Below, piece after piece: positions 5,368-10,642 of a stretch of DNA of 10,642 nt; the first letter of the stretch is position 1; each line of letters starts with the position of its first letter. A model generated the notes under the pieces. That model saw only the letters and a list, made by a program, of their open reading frames with translations, searched no databases and had not been told where the DNA came from. A program made the position numbers and the translations under genes. The stretch is from Robiginitomaculum sp. (GTDB lineage Bacteria; Pseudomonadota; Alphaproteobacteria; Caulobacterales; Maricaulaceae): assembly GCA_021647805.1 (NCBI GenBank), contig JAKITZ010000069.1:1-10642 (forward strand). The letters run 5' to 3'.

Positions 5368-6807
5368 CTAGCCAAACACAATTGGTACCCAAAATACTGC
5401 AATCAGTGATAATAGAACTATGCTGATGAGATTAAGCCAAAAGCCGGCTTTTGCCATTTGTTGTAAAGTTACCAGACCCGATCCATAACAAATAGCATTT
5501 GGCGGAGTGGCAATTGGCATCATAAAAGCACAACTAGCCGCCAATGCCACCGGAACCGCCAGCAATAATGGCGATAATCCTGCATCAATACCAACCGCAC
5601 TTACGATCGGTAAAAAACTGGCGGTTGTGGCAAGGTTGCTGGTTAATTCAGTTAGAAACACTACCATGGCGGTTGCTGCCAATACCAGAAGAACGCCGTT
5701 AATGGCTCCGACACCTAATAATAAATCACCAAGCTCGTTTGCTAACCCGCTGCTGGATATTGCTTTGGCCAGCGCAAGGCCGCCACCAAATAATAATAAT
5801 ACATCAAACGGGACTTTGGTAAGTAATTTGGCATCGCCCAATTTTTCGTGCCGAGCCAAACCAGACGGTATGATGAACAGTAAAACCGCACCGAAAATTG
5901 CAATAGCGCTATCGGTAAGAAAATCAAATCCGGTTAACCCGATTATTGGTTTGCGAAATGCCCAAGCCATTGCCACAGCCAAAAACAATATTCCAACCCG
6001 TAATTCCGGTTGTGAAATTTTTCCCAACCCTTGTTGCATTTGCTGGAAATGTTGTTTTGCCGCCTGACCGGCTGAGAAATTCACCGGCAAAACAAACCTA
6101 GTCAAAACAAACCATGACAAAGGTAATAATATTATCGTTAGAGGCAAGCCGACCATCATCCAGCTGGCAAAGTCTATCTCAATGTCATGTTGTTCCAATA
6201 AATACGCCGCCAGAAATGCATTTGGCGGAGTGCCGATCAATGTTGCCATTCCGCCAATGGTCGCGCCATAAGCCACCGACAAGGGTAACAGTATCTTGAA
6301 ATTAGCTTTGTTTTGCTGATCAATTGCCTCACCACCACCAATAAATACCACAGATAATATCGAAACAGCTATTGGTAACATCATCAGTGTCGTTGCGGTA
6401 TTGGTCATCCACATTGACAATAAAGCCGTTGCCAACATAAATCCAAACACCAAGGCTTTGGCTCTTACCCCCATCAATAACAAAACGAATAAGGCTATGC
6501 GCTGGTGCAAATTCCACTTCTCGATTGCTAATGCCAACAAAAACCCGCCCAGAAACAAGAATATCAACGGGTGAGCAAATGGCACGGCAACTTCAGAAAA
6601 ATTCATAATCCCCAATAAGGGAAACATTATCAACGGCACCAAAGCAGTGACAAATGGTGGTAACGCCTCTGTACCCCACCAAACAGCCATGCAAATAGCA
6701 ACAGCTGCAGTTCTCCATGCCAAAATCGGTACACCCTCTGGTGCGCCCGCCAATAAGAATACCAAGGCCAGCAATAGCCCAATAACAAGTCCGGCAGTTT
6801 TGACCAT
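5368..6807 (-). CDS. SLC13/DASS family carboxylate:sodium symporter
   Basis: A 479-residue inner-membrane transporter with about 11 or more hydrophobic segments along its length. The DASS family imports di- or tricarboxylates, or sometimes sulfate, with Na+. The inverted-repeat ion/substrate motifs are both present: M-T-N-T-A-T-T at 134-140 (a TNT variant of the usual SNT) and T-S-N-L-A-T-T at 389-395. Each is followed by a loop with the family's T-P-P-N: TLIGTPPNA (189-197) and PIATPPNAI (431-439). The ATG at 6807 is preferred over the in-frame GTG at 6846, because the latter overlaps the upstream gene and adds 13 non-hydrophobic residues. The gap to the CNT gene's stop is only 4 bases and there is no clear ribosome-binding site, so translational coupling is likely. 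Residues that would fix the substrate cannot be read from sequence alone. The family is secure. Confidence 0.93.
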   Translation of the reverse strand: MVKTAGLVIGLLLALVFLLAGAPEGVPILAWRTAAVAICMAVWWGTEALPPFVTALVPLIMFPLLGIMNFSEVAVPFAHPLIFLFLGGFLLALAIEKWNLHQRIALFVLLLMGVRAKALVFGFMLATALLSMWMTNTATTLMMLPIAVSILSVVFIGGGEAIDQQNKANFKILLPLSVAYGATIGGMATLIGTPPNAFLAAYLLEQHDIEIDFASWMMVGLPLTIILLPLSWFVLTRFVLPVNFSAGQAAKQHFQQMQQGLGKISQPELRVGILFLAVAMAWAFRKPIIGLTGFDFLTDSAIAIFGAVLLFIIPSGLARHEKLGDAKLLTKVPFDVLLLFGGGLALAKAISSSGLANELGDLLLGVGAINGVLLVLAATAMVVFLTELTSNLATTASFLPIVSAVGIDAGLSPLLLAVPVALAASCAFMMPIATPPNAICYGSGLVTLQQMAKAGFWLNLISIVLLSLIAVFWVPIVFG

Positions 6808-6811
6808 CAAG

Positions 6812-8035
6812 TTAGACCACAATAAGTAACGACGCCAAGGCAGCACTCATCAAGTTTGATAAGGAGCCAGCGGCCACCGCTTTTAATCCCAATCTTGCAA
6901 TGTCTTTACGCCGCGAGGGGATCAAGCCGCCAAGCCCGCCCAGCAAAATCGCCATCGACGCCAAATTGGCAAATCCACACAAAGCAAATGTTACAATGAT
7001 CACAGTTCGTGGGCTTAAAGTTTCGATCAATGGCTGCAAACTAGCATAGGCAACAAATTCGTTGAGGATAAACTTCTGGCCGATTAAATTACCAGCAATG
7101 CCAGCCTCTTCCCACGGCACACCCATTGTCCACATCAAAGGCGAGAAAGCCCAACCAAGCGCTGCATCAAGTGACCAGCCTTCTTGTCCGATCATATTAC
7201 CGATGCCGCCAATACCACCATTTAACATGCCGATCAAAGCCACAAACGCGATCAACATTGCACCGATATTAGCTGCTAATTTTAAGCCGTCCGCTGCACC
7301 AGAAGCCGCCGCATCAATTACATTTACCGGCAGGTCTGCCTCAGGAATTTCTTCTAACTCCACCTCAACATTGGCAGCATCTTTATCAGGATCAGGTTTG
7401 ATTATTTTTGCCATTAACAAACCGCCCGGTGCCGCCATGAATGAAGCCGCGATCAGGTATTTTAGCTCGACACCCAATGAGGCATAACCGACAAGTATCG
7501 CCCCAGAAACCGAAGCAAGGCCAGAAACCATAATTGTAAATAATTGGTGGTCAGTTAGCTTTGCCAAAAACGGGCGCACAAGCAGTGGCGATTCCGTCTG
7601 CCCCAAGAAAATATTACCAGCAGCGTTTAGGCTTTCCACCTTGCTGGTGCCGATGACAAACCGCAAAAACCCGCCAAGGATTTTAACCACCCATTGCATA
7701 ACTCCAAGATAATATAAAACCGAAGTAAGCGCCGAAACGAAAATGATAATCGGTAATACTTTTACCGCAAAAATAAAGCCGATAGAATTATTATCATGCA
7801 GACCGCCAAAGACGAATTTACTACCAACATCGGCATAATTGATCACTACTTGCGCACCAGCGGAAATACTTTGCAAAACATCTTGGCCAATTGGTGTTGC
7901 CAATACAAAAGCTGCTATTGCCGCTTGTAATGCAAAGGCTGCACCAACAACTCGAAAACTTATTGCTTTGCGATTGTCTGACAATAGCAATGCCAAACCT
8001 AATAATACCGCCATGCCCAAAATACTGATCAGCAT
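6812..8035 (-). CDS. Concentrative nucleoside transporter (CNT, NupC-type)
   Basis: A 407-residue inner-membrane protein, normal length for a bacterial CNT. These transporters take up nucleosides with Na+ or H+. The first helices are at about 1-20 and 26-46, and the nucleoside-binding signatures are intact. G-Q-T-E at 145-148 (GQTESPLLVRPF), N-E-F-V-A-Y at 325-330 and G-F-A-N-L-A-S at 354-360 correspond to the QTE, Glu and N/S base- and ribose-contacting positions known from the Vibrio cholerae CNT structure. An acidic cytoplasmic-type loop spans about 216-238 (DKDAANVEVELEE). The ATG at 8035 has AGGGG (8043-8047) at good spacing. It is the first gene of a two-gene operon with the DASS symporter. 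Together they suggest scavenging of organic nutrients, but no regulator is adjacent. Pyrimidine or purine preference is not decided here. Confidence 0.95.
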   Translation of the reverse strand: MLISILGMAVLLGLALLLSDNRKAISFRVVGAAFALQAAIAAFVLATPIGQDVLQSISAGAQVVINYADVGSKFVFGGLHDNNSIGFIFAVKVLPIIIFVSALTSVLYYLGVMQWVVKILGGFLRFVIGTSKVESLNAAGNIFLGQTESPLLVRPFLAKLTDHQLFTIMVSGLASVSGAILVGYASLGVELKYLIAASFMAAPGGLLMAKIIKPDPDKDAANVEVELEEIPEADLPVNVIDAAASGAADGLKLAANIGAMLIAFVALIGMLNGGIGGIGNMIGQEGWSLDAALGWAFSPLMWTMGVPWEEAGIAGNLIGQKFILNEFVAYASLQPLIETLSPRTVIIVTFALCGFANLASMAILLGGLGGLIPSRRKDIARLGLKAVAAGSLSNLMSAALASLLIVV

Positions 8036-8090
8036 CTATATACCCCTAAATATTCAAACCCCGCCGCCGCGCAGGGTATTCCCTGAACTT

Positions 8091-8118
8091 GGTATATCCT
8101 GCTATGGTAAAACTACAA
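8091..8118 (-). promoter_or_regulatory. Candidate promoter of the CNT-DASS operon
   Basis: On the minus strand, TTGTAG (8113-8118) precedes TATACC (8091-8096) with a 16-base spacer. A small inverted repeat, CAGGG-TATT-CCCTG (8072-8085), lies just downstream near the expected start and could be an operator. Both matches are imperfect, and the site is proposed mainly because it is the best match in the 133-base divergent gap. Confidence 0.35.
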
Positions 8119-8168
8119 GGTGAAGCACTTGAGACTTTACTTCTAATTAAAAGGCAAGTGATCAAAGC

Positions 8169-8789
8169 ATGGATGATAAACTAAACTTTCCAGCCACAGG
8201 GCGCAACGTATCGGCAATTCTACAAGTGTTGCAAAAGCACCTGCTAGCCGGTGATGTTATCGAAATAGCTTCTGGTTCTGGACAGCATGTAGTGCAGTTT
8301 GCCAAAGCCATGCCAGATCATATATTTTGGCCGAGCGATCCCGACCCAGATCATATAAAAAGTATCAATGCTTGGGCCGATGAAAACCAGTTACAAAATT
8401 TGCAACCAGCAGTAAAACTGGATTGCACAGACAGTAAATGGATAAAAGGGCAAGAGGTGCTTGGCTTGCCGCAAACCGCAGCAGCAATTTTATGCATCAA
8501 CATGATCCACATTGCCCCGGTGCAGGCAGCTCTTGGATTATTTGCTGGTGCCGAGCAACGGCTACAACCAGGCGGAATTTTATACCTTTATGGGCCGTTC
8601 TTTGGAATAAATGAGCAAGAAGCTACTTCAAATATCGCGTTCGACATTGACCTGCAACGGCGCGACCAGAAATGGGGAGTGCGACACTTAAATTTGGTAA
8701 AGAAGATTGCTAGCACCAGAGGTTTTGAGCTGTCTAATATTGTTAAGATGCCAGCAAACAATAATTCAGTATTGTTCATTCGCAGATAG
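8169..8789 (+). CDS. DUF938 family SAM-dependent methyltransferase (METTL26-like)
   Basis: A 206-residue, soluble, class I methyltransferase-like protein of the DUF938 family, whose human relative is METTL26. Substrate and cellular role are not established for the family. SAM-binding motif I is E-I-A-S-G-S-G-Q-H at 32-40. Family hallmarks follow: WPSDPD (54-59), NMIHIAP (111-117), LYLYGPF (138-144) and FDIDLQRRDQKWGVRHL (158-174). The length is close to the family norm and nothing is missing. The N-terminus is slightly shorter than in some members, which begin with an extra R-N-x-x-P-I stretch; here it is DDKLNFPATGRNVSAIL. AAGG at 8151-8154 is a distant ribosome-binding site before the ATG at 8169, so initiation may be weak. 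It is divergent from the CNT gene and ends 2 bases from the convergent response-regulator gene. Confidence 0.9.
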   Translation: MDDKLNFPATGRNVSAILQVLQKHLLAGDVIEIASGSGQHVVQFAKAMPDHIFWPSDPDPDHIKSINAWADENQLQNLQPAVKLDCTDSKWIKGQEVLGLPQTAAAILCINMIHIAPVQAALGLFAGAEQRLQPGGILYLYGPFFGINEQEATSNIAFDIDLQRRDQKWGVRHLNLVKKIASTRGFELSNIVKMPANNNSVLFIRR

Positions 8790-8791
8790 AA

Positions 8792-9346
8792 TTAACCCTC
8801 AATAACCTTTGGTCGTCCGGCTTTGTCCAACTCACATTCTTCTGGAACAACTCCGCCCTCTGGATCAATTTCACGGCGCCACGGGCCACGATATACCGGA
8901 TCTTGCCGGCGACGACGATCGGGTCCGAAATACGAAGAGGTGCGTACAAATTGCCGTGGGTTTTCAATACAAGAACGCAATTTTTCATACAGATCCAGCG
9001 GCGTTACCGGTTTCACCATGAACTCGTTAGCACCAGAACGAATTGCCCCCATAACCGTTGCTCGATCTCCATGCGCCGTTACCATGATGATTTGGATATA
9101 TGGATTTGGGCTGTCGTCTGCATTACGGATCAACTGCACAAACTCATTACCATCAAGGTCGCCAAGATTGTGGTCAACCAAAGCAATATCAATATGATTA
9201 TCTTTTAATATTTCAAATGCTGTAGCCACATCACGGGCTTCACGAATATCGCGCAAACCAAACCCGCGCATAATTTCGCGCAAGATTAAAGCCATGTGCG
9301 AATTATCTTCCAACACCAATATGGTTATATTATCTAGATTAGCCAA
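8792..9346 (-). CDS. Response regulator, receiver domain with basic C-terminal tail
   Basis: A 184-residue cytoplasmic signalling protein. Residues 8-125 form a CheY-like receiver: acidic pair E13-D14, phospho-acceptor D58 (ALVDHNLGDLDG), switch T90 (IMVTAHG) and K112 (FMVKPV). No DNA-binding or enzymatic output domain follows. Instead there is a tail of about 55 residues with FVRTSSYFGPDRRRR and YRGPWRRE, a pattern found after receiver domains in many alphaproteobacterial regulators. The tail then turns acidic. The start is TTG at 9344-9346, chosen because AGGGG lies 6 bases upstream and because the first ATG (M18) would remove the essential acidic pair. No histidine kinase is adjacent, so the partner is unknown. 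It is convergent with the methyltransferase gene, with no terminator hairpin between them. Confidence 0.92.
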   Translation of the reverse strand: MANLDNITILVLEDNSHMALILREIMRGFGLRDIREARDVATAFEILKDNHIDIALVDHNLGDLDGNEFVQLIRNADDSPNPYIQIIMVTAHGDRATVMGAIRSGANEFMVKPVTPLDLYEKLRSCIENPRQFVRTSSYFGPDRRRRQDPVYRGPWRREIDPEGGVVPEECELDKAGRPKVIEG

Positions 9347-9352
9347 GAATTA

Positions 9353-9357
9353 CCCCT
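9353..9357 (-). promoter_or_regulatory. Ribosome-binding site supporting the TTG start of the response regulator
   Basis: AGGGG on the minus strand, separated by TAATTC (6 bases) from the TTG at 9344-9346. The same AGGGGTA sequence precedes the CNT gene's ATG, which supports it as a genuine site. Confidence 0.7.
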
Positions 9358-9440
9358 AAGCTCAACACTATACTATCACTTAACTGACATTCTGCAGTTT
9401 ACAAGTAAATAAAAAGTACCTGAATACCATTAGCCAGTCA

Positions 9441-9491
9441 TTAAGTGTTCGTATGCAAGCAATCAAGTTAAAATGACAGCTCAACACTTAA
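9441..9491. repeat. 9-bp inverted repeat in the gap upstream of the response regulator
   Basis: TTAAGTGTT (9441-9449) and AACACTTAA (9483-9491) are exact reverse complements, 33 bases apart. The right arm overlaps AGCTCAACACT (9478-9488), an 11-base sequence repeated exactly at 9359-9369, just upstream of the response-regulator ribosome-binding site. It could be regulatory-protein sites or the 3' structure of the gene ending at 9506. The 159-base gap shows no clear promoter. Confidence 0.4.
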
Positions 9492-9505
9492 ATTATAGAA
9501 TATAA

Positions 9506-10642
9506 TTACTTACCCACCCAGCTCAAATATTGACCAGTGCGCGATTGTTGCATTGCCTGAGCATTACCAGCCATCGGCATATAGCGTTGTTCAGAAATTA
9601 TATCTGTTGGAAATTCTCCAGACGGCAACGGAGTGATAAAGTTTTGATTTTGCAAGTCATGGCCGGTTCTCAAAGAACTGTTTGACCAATTACTTGCCTG
9701 ATAGCTAGCCTCGTTCCAACCAGAATTACCACTTTGATGTGAATTTTGATATGCATATTGCGCCGGAGCCGTAGCCTGTTGCCACTCTTGCGTAACTTGC
9801 GAACTATATCCGGTGGCATGTTGTTGCAGCGCAGCCACTGGTATTGGTCGCGCGCCAGTTCGTAAGCTTTCAATAGTTTGCAACGATAAAAACCCGCCGT
9901 GATTTATATTCATTTGTTGTTGGTAACTGGCAATAGCTGCTTCGGTCGTAGCATCAGTGCTACCGGTTATTGAACCTTGGTAATATCCTTGTTTATGTAA
10001 CATGGTTTGCACTTCGGATATTGCTTGCGCCGTGGCATTGGTTTCACAAAGCACCTTAATCCAAGCAAATGACTCGCCAGAGACTTGTCTTTTACGAGTA
10101 ACAGCCCGTCTTTGCGGGGCAATATGGTTATTCATTTGTCGCGCCGGTTGCACCAATTGCTGCATGCTTATTGATCCATAACGCCCGGCCACAGGAACTT
10201 TACGAACCCCACCGGGGTCAATCATCACCTCGCGGGTGACAGTTCTATAGACCGGTGGTACAGCAACTTCACGAACACTTTCGCTACGCACCTGCACCCT
10301 TTTAGTAACATTTTGCACCTCGCCCGGTTCCTCGACCAAACACCATATTTCACAAGTGGGGCCGCAGTGGGTAGCGGGAAGCTGCGCGGTGAAGTTGGTA
10401 ACATTGCCGCGAGAAGAGTTGTTGCCTGAAGCCCCAGTGCGGCGACGGTCATCAGCAGTGCCGTGGATTTTATAGCCCTGTGCGCGCAAACGCCCCGGAT
10501 TGCCCCGCTTCCAAATAAGGCGCGGTGCGGAGGTTTGGATAGTTTCTGTCACCGTGCTAAATTGCGGCGGCGACACGGATAATTTATCATAAGCAGGCCG
10601 CGTCATGACTTGCTCAGATACGGTTTTGTAACGCGGTTGGCG
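9506..10642 (-). CDS. Peptidoglycan-binding domain protein, start beyond window edge
   Basis: The frame is open to the right edge, so 378 residues are visible and the true N-terminus, probably with a signal peptide, is outside. The in-window ATG at 10606 lies inside a repeat and is not a likely start. Two diverged 'Y-x-T-V-(S/T)-E/R' repeats are visible. One is at about residues 5-50 (YKTVSEQVMTRPAYDKL, then FSTVTETI). The other is at about 105-150 (VTKRVQVR, then YRTVTREVM). Between them lies a C-x3-C-x3-C segment (HCGPTCEIWCLVEEPGE). A PG_binding_1-like domain covers about 195-262 (WIKVLCETN, EVQTMLHKQGYYQGSI, AIASYQQQMNINHGGFLSLQTI). The last 115 residues are Gln/Asn/Ser-rich and probably disordered. 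The family binds cell-wall peptidoglycan, and a periplasmic or envelope location is inferred. No catalytic domain is visible. Confidence 0.85.
   Translation of the reverse strand, partial: RQPRYKTVSEQVMTRPAYDKLSVSPPQFSTVTETIQTSAPRLIWKRGNPGRLRAQGYKIHGTADDRRRTGASGNNSSRGNVTNFTAQLPATHCGPTCEIWCLVEEPGEVQNVTKRVQVRSESVREVAVPPVYRTVTREVMIDPGGVRKVPVAGRYGSISMQQLVQPARQMNNHIAPQRRAVTRKRQVSGESFAWIKVLCETNATAQAISEVQTMLHKQGYYQGSITGSTDATTEAAIASYQQQMNINHGGFLSLQTIESLRTGARPIPVAALQQHATGYSSQVTQEWQQATAPAQYAYQNSHQSGNSGWNEASYQASNWSNSSLRTGHDLQNQNFITPLPSGEFPTDIISEQRYMPMAGNAQAMQQSRTGQYLSWVGK

Noticed and set aside
5144..5392. 82-codon minus-strand frame
   Set aside because: It is made of the REP-like repeats and overlaps the symporter end in another frame; its composition follows the repeats, not a protein.
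5507..6067. 186-codon plus-strand frame opposite the DASS gene
   Set aside because: It is antisense to a clear membrane transporter; Asn/Ala/Pro-rich content is what antisense of Leu/Gly/Ala codons gives.
8809..9208. Overlapping plus-strand frames opposite the response regulator
   Set aside because: All three are antisense shadows of a canonical receiver domain.
1..10642. CRISPR array, tRNA/rRNA genes, transposase or integrase
   Set aside because: No regularly spaced repeats, no cloverleaf or rRNA sequence, and no transposase or recombinase motifs were seen.

Overview
The window looks like chromosomal DNA of an alphaproteobacterium. The evidence is a groES-groEL operon behind a CTTG-N18-CCTATCT heat-shock (RpoH-type) promoter with a CIRCE operator, a receiver protein with the GPDRRRR-type tail seen in many alphaproteobacterial response regulators, a peptidoglycan-binding protein with 'Y.TV(T/S)' repeats, and dispersed palindromes of the ATGCCGG...CCGGCAT type. 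No genus can be named from the sequence alone.

Layout from left to right. (1) 1-617, minus: a GIY-YIG family protein cut by the left edge. (2) 713-2921, plus: heat-shock promoter, CIRCE, groES, groEL and a rho-independent terminator. (3) 2929-4806, minus: an AT-rich three-gene cassette with its own sigma70-like promoter. Its genes are tightly packed: an 11-base gap in which the ribosome-binding site overlaps a stop codon, then a 4-base GTGA overlap. None of the three has a function I can name. (4) 4807-5367: gene-free, first AT-rich with a 16-bp perfect palindrome, then a cluster of three hairpin-forming repeat units that runs up to the next stop codon. (5) 5368-8035, minus: a two-gene transporter operon, an SLC13/DASS carboxylate-type symporter downstream of a CNT (NupC-type) nucleoside transporter, 4 bases apart. 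(6) 8169-8789, plus: a DUF938/METTL26-like methyltransferase, divergent from the CNT gene and convergent with the next gene. (7) 8792-9346, minus: a response regulator with a TTG start. (8) 9506-10642, minus: a peptidoglycan-binding-domain protein whose start lies beyond the right edge.

Most of the window is ordinary core-genome content. The part least explained by known families is the 2929-4806 cassette. All three products carry a region shaped like a winged helix. The first two products share a second, N-terminal module. The last product ends in a helical domain resembling HEPN/DUF4145-like proteins, but without the catalytic arginine. Its base composition, compact coupling and isolated position suggest a horizontally acquired unit. 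A defence-type or regulatory role is possible, but it is inference only.
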